A stretch of DNA of 64,000 nt from Paraburkholderia sp. BL10I2N1 (GCF_004361815.1 NZ_SNWA01000002.1:2480001-2544000), one strand, 5' to 3'. Shown: positions 25,920 through 35,641, counted from the first letter of the stretch. The notes: generated from the letters alone by a model not told the origin. Numbers and translations are program-made.

Positions 25920-26930
25920 ATGTTCGATGAAGCATCCAGTTCCGTGGTCGCCTGGCCGGGTCGCGCGCACGCGTCGCACGCCCGTGCCCGCAATCCCGGT
26001 GTTCCGTTCGATCTGTCGTGGGTCGACTCGCTGCGCGTAAACCGGTCGGCGGTCGAGCAGCGCGTCGCGACGCTCGGTACGCGCCGGTCGGTTAAAAAGG
26101 ACGCGCAGGCCGCGTGGCTGCTCAAGGCCATTACGTGCATCGACCTGACCACGCTCGCTGGGGACGACACGGCTGGCCGCGTCGAGCGTCTGTGTGCAAA
26201 AGCCCGCCGCCCGGTGCGTGACGATCTGCTCGAAGCGCTTGGGATGCAGGCGCAGACCATCACAACGGGGGCGGTCTGCGTGTATCACCGCTTCGTGAGC
26301 ACGGCGGTCGCGGCGCTGGCCGGCAGCGGCATTCCGGTCGCAGCCGTGTCCACCGGTTTTCCTGCCGGGATGATCCCGCATCCGCTGAAACTCAAAGAGA
26401 TCGAAGCGTCGGTGGCCGATGGCGCCGCCGAGATCGATATCGTGGTGACCCGCGAGCACGTGCTGACCGGCAACTGGCAGGCGCTGTACGACGAGATGGG
26501 CGATTTCCGCGCCGCGTGTGGCGATGCCCACGTGAAGGCAATTCTCGCCACTGGCGATATCCGCACGCTGTCGAACGTCGCGAAGGCGTCGATGGTCTGC
26601 ATGATGGCGGGCGCCGATTTCATCAAGACGTCCACCGGCAAGGAAGGCGTCAACGCAACGCTGGCTGTGTCGCTCGCGATGGTCCGGATGATCCGCGAGT
26701 ACTTCGAGCGCACCGGCATCGAAATTGGTTTCAAACCGGCGGGCGGCGTGTCGACTGCGAAGTCGGTGCTCGAATACCAGATCCTGATGAAAGAAGAACT
26801 TGGACGGCAATGGCTCGAACCGGATCTGTTCCGGATCGGCGCATCGAGCCTGCTGGCCGATATTGAGCGACAACTCGAGCACCACGTGAGCGGCCGCTAT
26901 TCTGCATTCCATCGTCACCCGGTCGCGTGA
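25920..26930 (+). CDS. deoC: deoxyribose-phosphate aldolase
   Basis: DERA cleaves 2-deoxyribose-5-phosphate to glyceraldehyde-3-phosphate and acetaldehyde. This 336-residue TIM barrel carries the Schiff-base lysine in ADFIKTSTGKEG, the second active-site lysine in GFKPAGGVST and the catalytic Asp in AAEIDIVVTREH. The chosen ATG follows the 19-bp palindrome; a GTG at 25893 would start inside it. It is the first gene of an eight-gene same-strand run that also supplies the kinase, importer and an aldehyde dehydrogenase. Confidence 0.95.
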   Translation: MFDEASSSVVAWPGRAHASHARARNPGVPFDLSWVDSLRVNRSAVEQRVATLGTRRSVKKDAQAAWLLKAITCIDLTTLAGDDTAGRVERLCAKARRPVRDDLLEALGMQAQTITTGAVCVYHRFVSTAVAALAGSGIPVAAVSTGFPAGMIPHPLKLKEIEASVADGAAEIDIVVTREHVLTGNWQALYDEMGDFRAACGDAHVKAILATGDIRTLSNVAKASMVCMMAGADFIKTSTGKEGVNATLAVSLAMVRMIREYFERTGIEIGFKPAGGVSTAKSVLEYQILMKEELGRQWLEPDLFRIGASSLLADIERQLEHHVSGRYSAFHRHPVA

Positions 26931-26952
26931 CCTCGCACAACGAAGACCCCAC

Positions 26953-29346
26953 ATGAGCGTAGCTGAATATTTTTCTTCGATGGAATACGGACCTGCCCCG
27001 GAAGACGACAAGGCCGCGCGCGCCTGGCTCGCTGAGCATGCGCACGGCTTCGGCCACTTTATCGATGGCGCTTTCCGCGCGCCGGCGTCCGGCGACGGTG
27101 CCGAAACATTCGAATCCAGCGAGCCTGCGACGGGCCGTGTGCTCGCAAACATCGCGCAAGGCGACGAGGCCGATGTGAACGCGGCGGTCGCTGCCGCTCA
27201 CAAGGCGCTGCCCGCGTGGCAGGCATTGGGCGGAGCGGGCCGCGCGCGGCATCTCTATGCGCTCGCACGGATGGTGCAGCGGCATAGCCGGCTCTTCGCC
27301 GTGCTCGAATCGCTGGACAACGGCAAGCCGATCCGCGAGACGCGCGACATAGACATTCCCCTTGTCGCGCGACATTTCCTGCATCACGCCGGCTGGGCGC
27401 AGCTTCAGGAAAGCGAACTGTCGGGCTGGACACCGCTTGGCGTGATCGGGCAGATCGTGCCGTGGAATTTCCCGCTGCTGATGCTGGCGTGGAAGATCGC
27501 GCCGGCACTGGCCACCGGCAATTGCGTGGTGCTGAAGCCCGCTGAATTTACGCCGCTGACAGCACTGCTGTTCGCGGAACTCGCGCATCGCGCGGGTCTG
27601 CCAGCGGGCGTGTTGAACGTCGTCACAGGAGACGGCCGCACCGGCGCAAAGCTGGTCGAACATCCTCAGGTCGCGAAGATCGCGTTCACCGGATCGACCA
27701 GTGTCGGGCGGCAGATCCGTGTCGCGACCGCAGGCTCGGGCAAGTCGCTCACGCTCGAACTCGGCGGCAAGTCGCCGTTCATCGTCTTCGACGATGCCGA
27801 TCTGGATGGCGCGGTCGAAGGCGTGGTCGACGCGATCTGGTTCAACCAGGGGCAAGTCTGCTGCGCGGGTTCGCGTCTGCTGGTGCAGGAGGGTGTTGAA
27901 GCGCGCTTCATCGAAAAGCTGAAGCGCCGGATGGAGACACTGCGCGTCGGTCATTCGCTCGACAAGAGCATCGACATGGGCGCGATTGTCGACGAGGTGC
28001 AACGGGAGCGCATCAAGTCACTTGTCGCGCAAGGCGAGCGTGAAGGGTGCGAGGTCTATCAGCCCGCGCATCTGCGGATGCCTGAGAACGGTGTGTTCTT
28101 CCCACCGACGCTGGTCACCCGCGTTGCGCCCGCCTCGACGCTTGCGCAGGAGGAAATATTCGGACCGGTGCTGGTCGCGATGAGCTTTCGCACGCCCGAC
28201 GAAGCGGTCGCGCTCGCGAACCATTCACGTTACGGACTGGCTGCGAGTGTGTGGAGCGAGACGATCGGCCGCGTGCTGGATATCGCGCCTCGTCTTGAAT
28301 GCGGTGTCGTGTGGATCAACGCAACGAACCTGTTCGATGCGGGCGTCGGCTTCGGTGGCTATCGCGAGTCGGGCTTTGGACGGGAAGGCGGCCGTGAGGG
28401 GATCTACGAGTATCTAAAGCCGCAGGCGTGGACCAACCTGCCGCTGCGCGCGAACGAACGCGACGAGGTGAAACCCGTCGCGCAAGCCGATATCTATCTC
28501 AGCACGATGGATCGGACCGCGAAGCTGTTCATCGGCGGCAGGCAGATGCGGCCGGACAACGGCAGTTCGCGCGTCGTCCGTGCGCCGTCCGGGGTGATCG
28601 TCGGCGAGACGGCGGACGGTAGCCGCAAGGACATTCGCAATGCGGTCGCAGCGGCGCGCAGTGCGGTGAAGTGGTCGCAGACAAGCACGCATAACCGTGC
28701 TCAGGTACTCTACTACCTCGCGGAAAACCTGTCGGCGCGCGCGGACGAATTCAGACGGCAACTCGTGATTCGTGCAGGATCGAACGAGGCCGAAGCCGGG
28801 CGCGAAGTCGAGGCATCGATCACGCGGCTCTTCACATATGCCGCGTGGGCCGACAAGTTCGACGGCGCAGTCCATTCGCCGCCATTGCGCGGCGTCGCAC
28901 TCGCCATGAACGAGCCGCTTGGCGTGCTTGGCGTGATCAGCCCGGAAGAAGCGCCGTTGCTGGGTTTCGTGTCGCTGATCGCACCGGCGCTTGCGATGGG
29001 CAATCGGGTAGTCGTCGTGCCGAGCGAACGCTGCCCGTTGATGGCGACGGATTTCTATCAGGTGGTCGAGACGTCGGATGTGCAGGCGGGTGCGTTGAAC
29101 ATCGTCACCGGCGAACACGCGGCGCTTGCCAGGACACTTGCCCAGCACGATGACGTCGACGCGCTGTGGAGTTTCGGCGGCGCAGAACTCTCGACGCTTG
29201 TCGAGCGCGAATCGGTTGGCAATCTGAAGCGCACGTTCGTCGATCATGGGCGCGTGTTCGACTGGTACGCTGCGTCAGCAGAAGGTTTGCCGTTCCTGCG
29301 ACACGCGGTGCAGGTCAAGAACATCTGGATTCCGTACGGCGACTGA
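26953..29346 (+). CDS. ALDH16-type double aldehyde dehydrogenase
   Basis: This 797-residue protein contains two aldehyde dehydrogenase domains in tandem. Domain 1 (about 30-510) is catalytically complete: VPWNFPLLM, Glu269 in LTLELGGKSP and Cys303 in NQGQVCCAGSR, ending FGREGGREG. Domain 2 (about 530-797) keeps the NAD-binding half (GVLGVISPEEAPLLGFV) but lacks the catalytic Glu and Cys. This is the architecture of the ALDH16 family, where the second domain is a structural pseudo-domain. Located 22 bp after deoC, its likely job is oxidising the acetaldehyde released by the aldolase. Confidence 0.9.
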   Translation: MSVAEYFSSMEYGPAPEDDKAARAWLAEHAHGFGHFIDGAFRAPASGDGAETFESSEPATGRVLANIAQGDEADVNAAVAAAHKALPAWQALGGAGRARHLYALARMVQRHSRLFAVLESLDNGKPIRETRDIDIPLVARHFLHHAGWAQLQESELSGWTPLGVIGQIVPWNFPLLMLAWKIAPALATGNCVVLKPAEFTPLTALLFAELAHRAGLPAGVLNVVTGDGRTGAKLVEHPQVAKIAFTGSTSVGRQIRVATAGSGKSLTLELGGKSPFIVFDDADLDGAVEGVVDAIWFNQGQVCCAGSRLLVQEGVEARFIEKLKRRMETLRVGHSLDKSIDMGAIVDEVQRERIKSLVAQGEREGCEVYQPAHLRMPENGVFFPPTLVTRVAPASTLAQEEIFGPVLVAMSFRTPDEAVALANHSRYGLAASVWSETIGRVLDIAPRLECGVVWINATNLFDAGVGFGGYRESGFGREGGREGIYEYLKPQAWTNLPLRANERDEVKPVAQADIYLSTMDRTAKLFIGGRQMRPDNGSSRVVRAPSGVIVGETADGSRKDIRNAVAAARSAVKWSQTSTHNRAQVLYYLAENLSARADEFRRQLVIRAGSNEAEAGREVEASITRLFTYAAWADKFDGAVHSPPLRGVALAMNEPLGVLGVISPEEAPLLGFVSLIAPALAMGNRVVVVPSERCPLMATDFYQVVETSDVQAGALNIVTGEHAALARTLAQHDDVDALWSFGGAELSTLVERESVGNLKRTFVDHGRVFDWYAASAEGLPFLRHAVQVKNIWIPYGD

Positions 29347-29409
29347 TGGCCGGCAATGACAGCCGTGGGCGCAGACCTGTAACAGGTGCCCGCAAGATGG
29401 AGGAGACAC

Positions 29410-29889
29410 ATGCTGAAGAATATCGATCCGTTGCTCAACCCCGACGTGCTGTATGCACTCAGCGCGATGGGACACGGCGACGAGGTGGTGGTCTGCGACG
29501 CGAACTTCCCTGCGGATTCCGTCGCCCGTCAAACCGTGCTGGGCAAAGTGCTGCGGCTTGACGGCGCGAACGCGCCGCGCGCCATTCGCGCAGTGCTGTC
29601 GGTCCTGCCGCTCGACTCGTTCGTCGATCATCCGGCCGAACGCATGGAAGTGGTCGGCGATGCCGATGCCTTGCCTGCTGTGCAGCGTGAAGCGCAGCGC
29701 GAAGTCGATCATGCGGAAGGACGTTCGACGCCGTTCGCGTCGATCGAGCGCTTCACGTTCTACGAGCGGGCAAAGAAGGCGTACTGCGTGATTGCCACCG
29801 GCGAAGCGCGCGGCTATGGCTGCTTCATCTTCAAGAAGGGTGTCGACCTCGCGCCCGATGCGCCCAACGCCGCGGAGGGTTCGCGATGA
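29410..29889 (+). CDS. RbsD/FucU-family sugar mutarotase
   Basis: This 159-residue protein of the RbsD/FucU family interconverts sugar anomers before phosphorylation. The N-terminal MLKNIDPLLNPDVLYALSAM and MGHGDEVVVCDANFP, carrying the active-site His and Asp, are diagnostic. The end ERAKKAYCVIATGEARGYG is typical of FucU-type members. AGGAG lies 4-8 bp before the ATG. It overlaps the ribokinase gene by 4 bp (ATGA). In this operon the substrate is probably deoxyribose. Confidence 0.9.
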   Translation: MLKNIDPLLNPDVLYALSAMGHGDEVVVCDANFPADSVARQTVLGKVLRLDGANAPRAIRAVLSVLPLDSFVDHPAERMEVVGDADALPAVQREAQREVDHAEGRSTPFASIERFTFYERAKKAYCVIATGEARGYGCFIFKKGVDLAPDAPNAAEGSR

Positions 29890-30824
29890 GCGTCGTCATT
29901 CTCGGCATCTATGTGACCGATCTCAGCTTCCGCGCGAGCCGCATGCCGGCGCTTGGCGAAACGATTGCCGGCACCTCGTTCGCGATGGGCCCGGGTGGCA
30001 AGGGATCGAACCAGGCAGTAGCTGCCGCGCGGGCCGGCGCGGACGTCGTGTTCTGCACGCGTATCGGCGGCGACGCATTCGGTGAAATCGCGCAATCCAC
30101 GTGGGCCGCGGAAGGCATCACATCGCGCGCGACGGTGGTCGACGACATGGCAACTGGCGCAGCCCATATCTACGTCGATGACGTCACCGGCGGCAATGCG
30201 ATCATCGTCGCGGCCGGCGCCGCCGGCACGCTCGGCCCCGCCGACGTCGAGGCGATCGAGGCCGACATTGCAAAAGCGAAGGTGTTCGTCACGCAACTGG
30301 AGCAACCAGTCCCGGCGGCGAAGCGCGGTCTCGAACTCGCGCGCCGCCATGGCGTGACGACCGTGTTCAACCCCGCGCCGGCCGTGCCGTTCGATGACGA
30401 CATGTTCCCGCTGTGCGACTACATCACGCCGAACGAAACCGAAGCGACGGCGCTCACGGGCGTGCCGGTCGAAACGCTCGACGATGCCCGTCGTGCGGCC
30501 GACATCCTGCTGTCGAAGGGCGTGCGGGCGGTGATCGTGACGCTCGGCGAAGCGGGTGCGTTACTTCACACGCGCGAGCTTTCGGAGCACGTGCCCGCAT
30601 TCGATTGCGGTCGTGTGGTGGAAACCGCCGGCGCAGGCGACGGCTTCGCCGGCGGGCTTGCCGCGGCGCTGTCGCGCGGCGATTCTCCGCTCGACGCGGT
30701 GCGCTTCGGCTGCGCGCTGGCGAGCCTGTCAGTCACGCGGGCGGGCACCGCGCCGTCGATGCCGACGCTCGACGAAATCAACGCAGTGCTGGGCGCTCAC
30801 GCTGCGCTCGCGGCTCAATCATGA
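29886..30824 (+). CDS. ribokinase-family (PfkB) sugar kinase, probable deoxyribokinase
   Basis: This 312-residue PfkB kinase would convert deoxyribose to deoxyribose-5-phosphate for DeoC. Substrate motif GPGGKGSNQAVAAARAG lies near residue 37. PfkB signature 2, ETAGAGDGFAGGLAAAL, with the catalytic Asp lies near 250. NPAPAVPFDDDM and ITPNETEATALTG are ribokinase marks. Its start overlaps the mutarotase stop and its stop overlaps the permease start (both ATGA), so translation is coupled. A ribokinase role cannot be excluded from sequence alone. Confidence 0.9.
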   Translation: MSVVILGIYVTDLSFRASRMPALGETIAGTSFAMGPGGKGSNQAVAAARAGADVVFCTRIGGDAFGEIAQSTWAAEGITSRATVVDDMATGAAHIYVDDVTGGNAIIVAAGAAGTLGPADVEAIEADIAKAKVFVTQLEQPVPAAKRGLELARRHGVTTVFNPAPAVPFDDDMFPLCDYITPNETEATALTGVPVETLDDARRAADILLSKGVRAVIVTLGEAGALLHTRELSEHVPAFDCGRVVETAGAGDGFAGGLAAALSRGDSPLDAVRFGCALASLSVTRAGTAPSMPTLDEINAVLGAHAALAAQS

Positions 30825-31882
30825 GCGGCCTGAACATGACGTCCTGGTCGTCCTGGTTCAGGGACAGGCAACTGAACTTCCTGGTCGGCGTGAACCTGCT
30901 GATCGTGATCGTCGCGACGGTGCTGTCGCACGGACAGTTCGTCGACATCGACAACCTGCAGTCGATGGGCGGCCAGTTGCCGGAACTCGGGCTGCTCGCA
31001 CTCGGCATCATGCTGTCGATGGTGTCGGGCAACGGCGGCATCGACCTGTCGGGCGTCGCGCTTGCGAATCTGTCCGGCATGGTCGCAGCCATGCTGTTGC
31101 CGCATCTTGTCTCCGCCGACGATTCGCCTGCGCTCTACACGGCCGTGTTCACCGCGATCGTGCTAGCGATGGGTGTGCTCGGCGGTGTGCTGAACGGGAT
31201 CGTGATCGCGCGCCTGCGTCTCACGCCGATCCTGTGCACGCTTGGCACGTCGCTATTGTTCACCGGTATCGCCGTCGTGCTGAGCAACGGCGCGTCGGTG
31301 CGGGTCGAATACGTCGATCCGTTGTCGGCGATCGGCAACGGCACGTGGCTGCAGATTCCAATCTCCTTCGCGATCTTCGTTGTGACCGTGCTCGTGCTCG
31401 GCTGGGTGTTGAGGCGCACGCCGTTCGGCCTGCGCCTGTTCCTGATGGGCACCAATCCCAAGGCGGCCTTTTACGCAGGCATTCCCCGCACGCGGATGCT
31501 GGTCATCACGTATGGCCTGTGTGGCGTGCTGGCGTCGCTCGCCGGTCTGATCAGCGCGACGCATACGTCGAGTGCAAAGTGGGACTACGGCAATTCGTAT
31601 CTGCTGATCGCGATCCTGATCGCGGTGATGGGCGGCGTGAATCCGTCGGGCGGCTATGGACGGATCGTCTGCGTATTCCTCGCCGCAACGGCACTGCAAT
31701 TCCTCTCGAGCCTGTTCAATCTGCTAGGCGTATCGCAGTTTTTCGGCGATTGCGCGTGGGGCTTCCTGTTGCTCGCATCGCTGGCGTTTGCGGGCGGCGA
31801 ACGGGTTCGCACGATCTTCGGCATTGGCGGCGCGCGAGCGGCGCCCAGCGTGCCGCGGCCACCCGCGTCGACGGGACGTTAG
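30821..31882 (+). CDS. ABC sugar transporter permease (RbsC/RhaP-like), first of two
   Basis: This 353-residue inner-membrane permease of the BPD_transp_2 family has about 8-10 hydrophobic segments. Marks are LGLLALGIMLSMVSGNGGIDLS, LTPILCTLGTSLLFTGIAVV and the cytoplasmic-loop sequence FGLRLFLMGTNPKAAFYAG. The ATG overlaps the kinase stop. It differs from the second permease at 34527, so the importer channel is probably a heterodimer, as in rhamnose and AI-2 type systems. Confidence 0.9.
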   Translation: MSGLNMTSWSSWFRDRQLNFLVGVNLLIVIVATVLSHGQFVDIDNLQSMGGQLPELGLLALGIMLSMVSGNGGIDLSGVALANLSGMVAAMLLPHLVSADDSPALYTAVFTAIVLAMGVLGGVLNGIVIARLRLTPILCTLGTSLLFTGIAVVLSNGASVRVEYVDPLSAIGNGTWLQIPISFAIFVVTVLVLGWVLRRTPFGLRLFLMGTNPKAAFYAGIPRTRMLVITYGLCGVLASLAGLISATHTSSAKWDYGNSYLLIAILIAVMGGVNPSGGYGRIVCVFLAATALQFLSSLFNLLGVSQFFGDCAWGFLLLASLAFAGGERVRTIFGIGGARAAPSVPRPPASTGR

Positions 31883-31934
31883 ATTCCCCCCTTCCTTCAT
31901 GTGCAGCACATTCGAACCATACAGGAGACATCGC

Positions 31935-32939
31935 ATGAAACTGAATCGACTTGCTATCGCTGTCGCAGGCGCCGCTCTCGCGGCGGGCGCGATCCTCACG
32001 GCGCAAGCCGCGACTGACGAGACGATCGTCACGGTCGTCAAGGTGACCGGCATCAACTGGTTCAACCGGATGGACGAAGGCGTCAAGGAGTTCGGCAAGG
32101 ACAATCCGAACATTAACGTGTATCAGACAGGTCCCGGCCGCGCCGACGCCGCGCAGCAACTGAAGATCGTCGAGGACCTGATCGCGAAGAAGGTCACGGC
32201 GATCGCGGTCGTGCCGTTCGACCCGCCCACGCTGGAACCCGCGTTGAAAAAAGCGATGGATCGTGGCATCAAGGTCGTCACGCATGAGGCGGACAACGAG
32301 AAGAACACGATGGTCGACATCGAAGCGTTCGACAACACCGCATACGGCGCGGGTCTGAACGAACGTCTGGCGAAATGCATGGGGCAGCAGGGCAAGTGGG
32401 CGGTACTGGTGGGTTCGCTCGGCAGCCGTTCGCAGGTGCAGTGGGCCGATGGCGGCATCGGCAATGCAAAGCAGAAGTACCCGAAGATGGACCTCGTCGA
32501 GCCGAAGCTCGAAACCAACAACGACGGCGAACAGGCGTACAAGGTCGCGAAAGAAGTGTTGCGCAAGCATCCGGACCTGAACGGCTTCCAGGGCTCGTCG
32601 TCGCTTGATGTGATCGGCATTGGCCGCGCGGTCGAAGAAGCGGGCAAGGTCGGCAAGATCTGCGTGTACGGCACGGGCCTGCCGACCGAGGCTGGCAAGT
32701 TCCTTGAAAGCGGTGCAGTCAACGGCATCGCGTTCTGGGATCCGAAGCTCGCCGGCATCGCGATGAACAAGGTCGCGCAGATGCTGGTGGCCGGCAAAAC
32801 GGTGGAGGACGGCGCGGACCTCGGCATCGTCGGCTATAACAAGGTGACCGTCAGCAAGGGACCGGGCAAGGGCATCATCGTGCGCGGAGCGGGCTGGGTC
32901 GACGTCGACAAGACGAACTACAAGCAGTATCCGTTCTGA
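31935..32939 (+). CDS. periplasmic sugar-binding protein of the deoxyribose-type ABC importer
   Basis: This 334-residue type I binding protein has a Sec signal ending AQAA. The fold marks VTGINWFNRMDEGVKEFGKD, DLIAKKVTAIAVVPFDPPTL and KVVTHEADNEKN resemble RhaS/LsrB-type proteins. ACAGGAGAC lies 7 bp before the ATG. It delivers sugar to the two permeases. Its place inside the deoC operon suggests deoxyribose or a deoxyriboside as ligand. Confidence 0.92.
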   Translation: MKLNRLAIAVAGAALAAGAILTAQAATDETIVTVVKVTGINWFNRMDEGVKEFGKDNPNINVYQTGPGRADAAQQLKIVEDLIAKKVTAIAVVPFDPPTLEPALKKAMDRGIKVVTHEADNEKNTMVDIEAFDNTAYGAGLNERLAKCMGQQGKWAVLVGSLGSRSQVQWADGGIGNAKQKYPKMDLVEPKLETNNDGEQAYKVAKEVLRKHPDLNGFQGSSSLDVIGIGRAVEEAGKVGKICVYGTGLPTEAGKFLESGAVNGIAFWDPKLAGIAMNKVAQMLVAGKTVEDGADLGIVGYNKVTVSKGPGKGIIVRGAGWVDVDKTNYKQYPF

Positions 32940-32994
32940 TGTGCGGCGGCGTGCGCCGTACCGGCGCGCGCCGCCTTCAACGTTGCAGGTGAAC

Positions 32995-34521
32995 ATGAGT
33001 CAGGCACCGCTTCTCGAAGTCGTCGATATTCATAAGCACTTCACCGGCGTGTATGCGCTGCGTGGCGTGAGTCTGCAGTTCGAGCGCGGGCAGATCTACC
33101 ATCTGCTCGGCGAGAACGGTTGCGGCAAGAGCACGCTGATCAAGATCATCTCGGGTGCGCAGCCGCCCGACCAGGGCGAACTCGTGATCGAAGGCACGCG
33201 GCACGCGCGCCTGTCGCCTTTGGAGGCGCTGGCCGCGGGCGTCGAGACGGTCTATCAGGACCTGTCGCTGCTACCCAACATGAGCGTCGCGGAGAACATC
33301 GGTTTGACAGTTGAACTCGCCGCGCACAACGGCCGGCTCACACGGACCTTCGATCGCAAGGTGCTCGCGAAGACCGCGGCCCGCGCGCTCGAGGCCGTCG
33401 GTTTGTCCGGCGACGCCGAGTTTCAGCGCACATTGATCGAACAGTTGCCGCTCGCGACACGCCAGCTGGTCGCGATCGCGCGAGCGATCGCAAGCGAGGC
33501 GCGCTTCGTGATCATGGATGAGCCCACTACGTCGCTGACGCAAAAGGAAGTCGATAACCTGATCGCGGTGCTCGCGAAGCTGCGTGCGGAGGGTGTCGCC
33601 GTGCTGTTCGTGAGCCACAAGCTCGACGAGTGCTTTACGATCGGCGGCGAGGTGATCGTGTTGCGCGACGGCCAGAAGATGGCCCAAGGCCCGATCGCCA
33701 ACTTCACGAAAGCACAGATCAGCGAACTGATGACGGGCAAGCATCTGTCGACCGAGCGGTATCGCCAGGTCGCCGGTGCCGATGCGCATGACGTGATACT
33801 CGATGTCAAGGCGCTTGGCCGCCGCAACCAGTTTGCCGATGTGTCGTTTTCCCTGTATCGCGGCGAGATTCTCGGCGTGACCGGCCTGCTCGATTCGGGC
33901 CGCAATGAACTGGCGCGCGCGCTGGCGGGCGTGAGTCCCGCGGATGCCGGCACCGTGACGCTCGACGGCGACCTCGTCCGGCTGCGCACGCCGTCCGATG
34001 CGAAGGCGCAGCGGATTGGCTATGTACCCGAGGATCGCCTCAACGAAGGCCTGTTTCTCGACAAGCCGATCCGCGACAACGTCATTACCGCAATGATCTC
34101 GACATTGCGCGACCGCTTCGCGCAGATCGACCGGCGCCGCGCGCAGGAACTGGCTGAGCGCACGGTCAGGGATCTGCAGATCGCAACGCCCGACGTCGAC
34201 AAGGCCGTTCAGTCGCTGTCCGGCGGCAACCAGCAGCGCGTGCTGATTGGCCGCTGGCTTGCAATCGATCCGCGCGTCCTGATTCTGCACGGACCAACGG
34301 TAGGCGTCGACGTCGGATCGAAGGACATCATTTATCGCATCATGCAGCGTTTGTCGGAGCAGGGTATCGGCATCATTCTGATTAGCGACGACCTGCCCGA
34401 ACTGCTACAGAACTGCGACCGCATTCTGATGATGAAGAAAGGTCGCGTCGCCGCCGAATATCGCGCCGATGAACTCGACGAGGCCGGTCTGTATCACGCA
34501 CTTCTTTCCGAGGCCGCCTGA
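32995..34521 (+). CDS. sugar ABC transporter ATPase, two-domain (RbsA/RhaT-like)
   Basis: This 508-residue protein has two nucleotide-binding domains. Domain 1 has Walker A GENGCGKST (about 39) and Walker B FVIMDEPTTSL, but its signature motif is degenerate (LPLATRQLVAI). Domain 2 has a degenerate Walker A (GLLDSGRNE) and a strong signature, LSGGNQQRVLIGRWL (about 410). This asymmetric pattern is normal for carbohydrate-uptake type 2 ATPases. It follows the binding protein with 55 bp spacing. Confidence 0.93.
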   Translation: MSQAPLLEVVDIHKHFTGVYALRGVSLQFERGQIYHLLGENGCGKSTLIKIISGAQPPDQGELVIEGTRHARLSPLEALAAGVETVYQDLSLLPNMSVAENIGLTVELAAHNGRLTRTFDRKVLAKTAARALEAVGLSGDAEFQRTLIEQLPLATRQLVAIARAIASEARFVIMDEPTTSLTQKEVDNLIAVLAKLRAEGVAVLFVSHKLDECFTIGGEVIVLRDGQKMAQGPIANFTKAQISELMTGKHLSTERYRQVAGADAHDVILDVKALGRRNQFADVSFSLYRGEILGVTGLLDSGRNELARALAGVSPADAGTVTLDGDLVRLRTPSDAKAQRIGYVPEDRLNEGLFLDKPIRDNVITAMISTLRDRFAQIDRRRAQELAERTVRDLQIATPDVDKAVQSLSGGNQQRVLIGRWLAIDPRVLILHGPTVGVDVGSKDIIYRIMQRLSEQGIGIILISDDLPELLQNCDRILMMKKGRVAAEYRADELDEAGLYHALLSEAA

Positions 34522-34526
34522 CCCAC

Positions 34527-35597
34527 GTGAACAGCAATCTCATGAACGAATCCCTTCAATCCGCTCCGCATCCCGAGACGGCAGCCGCAGTGGAGGCCAT
34601 CGCGCCGAGCGTGCGCAAGCTCGACATGCGCACGCGTCTGATGCGCAATCCCGAATGGTTCACCGTCGCGCTGATCGTGCTGACGTGTCTGATTGTCGGG
34701 GCGATCAATCCGCGCTTCTTCCAGTACGCGACGCTGTTCGACCTGCTGCATTCGGCGACCACGATGTCGATCTTCGCGATGGGTACGCTCGTGGTGCTCG
34801 CTTCGGGCGGCATCGACGTGTCCTTCACCGCGATTGCCGCGCTGACGATGTATTCGCTGACGAAGGCCGTCTTCGCGTGGTGGCCCGATGCGCCGTTCGC
34901 GCTGATCCTGCTTGCCGGTGCAGTGGGTGGCACGGCGCTCGGCGTCGTGAACGGGATGCTGGTGCACCGGCTCAAGGCGCCTTCGCTGATCGTCACGATC
35001 GGCACCCAGTACCTGTTTCGCGGCGTATTGCTGACCTTCGTCGGCACGCAGTTCTTCATGAACATTCCGCATAGCATGGACCGGTTCGGCCAGTTGCCGT
35101 TGTTCTTCTACACGACTGCCGACGGGCTTCGCGCCGTGCTGCCGGTGTCGGTCATTGCATTGGTCGTGACCGCGTTGCTGACGTGGTGGCTGCTCAACCG
35201 CACGATGATGGGCCGCGGCGTGTATGCGATCGGCGGCAGTTTGCCGATTGCGGAGCGGCTTGGCTACAACGCGCGCGCGATCCAGCTGTTCGTATTCGGC
35301 TATACGGGCATGCTCGCGGGCGTGGCTGGCATTCTGCATGTATCGACGAACCGGCTCGCGAATCCCTTCGATCTGGTCGGCACCGAACTCGATGTGATTG
35401 CTGCCGTGATTCTAGGCGGCGCGCGCATAACCGGCGGCACGGGGACCGTGATGGGCACGTTGCTCGGCGTTGCGCTCGTGACGCTGATCAACAGCGTGCT
35501 GATCTTGATTGGCGTGCCGAGTACCTGGCAAAAGGCAATTATCGGCGCCTTCATTCTCGTTGCCGGGACGTTGTTCGCGCTCGGGCGGAGGGGCTGA
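34527..35597 (+). CDS. ABC sugar transporter permease, second of two
   Basis: This 356-residue BPD_transp_2 permease has marks FAMGTLVVLASGGIDVSF, APSLIVTIGTQYLFRG, and GGSLPIAERLGYNARAIQ in the cytoplasmic loop. I use the GTG start 5 bp after the ATPase stop; an ATG at 34542 would remove five residues. It closes the operon and ends 51 bp before the convergent deoR-like gene. Confidence 0.9.
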   Translation: MNSNLMNESLQSAPHPETAAAVEAIAPSVRKLDMRTRLMRNPEWFTVALIVLTCLIVGAINPRFFQYATLFDLLHSATTMSIFAMGTLVVLASGGIDVSFTAIAALTMYSLTKAVFAWWPDAPFALILLAGAVGGTALGVVNGMLVHRLKAPSLIVTIGTQYLFRGVLLTFVGTQFFMNIPHSMDRFGQLPLFFYTTADGLRAVLPVSVIALVVTALLTWWLLNRTMMGRGVYAIGGSLPIAERLGYNARAIQLFVFGYTGMLAGVAGILHVSTNRLANPFDLVGTELDVIAAVILGGARITGGTGTVMGTLLGVALVTLINSVLILIGVPSTWQKAIIGAFILVAGTLFALGRRG

Positions 35598-35610
35598 CAG
35601 CAAGATACGA

Positions 35611-35641
35611 ACCGCGTTGCGGCTGGCGGCCGCAACGTGGT
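35611..35641. terminator. bidirectional hairpin between the deo operon and deoR
   Basis: A 12-bp stem (ACCGCGTTGCGG / CCGCAACGTGGT, one G-T pair) with a 7-base loop lies exactly between two convergent genes. There is no T-run, so factor-independent termination is only likely, not certain. Confidence 0.55.

Noticed and set aside
25914-28002. Two long minus-strand frames (25914-27152 and 26731-28002) under deoC and the ALDH gene
   Set aside because: Both are antisense to strongly conserved enzymes and have arginine-, histidine- and aspartate-rich low-information products.
30413-31938. Long plus-strand frame through the kinase and permease genes, and a second at 30556-31938
   Set aside because: The upstream part of the first is the kinase read out of frame; the true permease starts at 30821. 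The second is an out-of-frame shadow.
31716-34290. Long minus-strand frames opposite the binding protein and ATPase
   Set aside because: They are antisense to conserved ABC transporter genes and show no homology or ribosome binding site.
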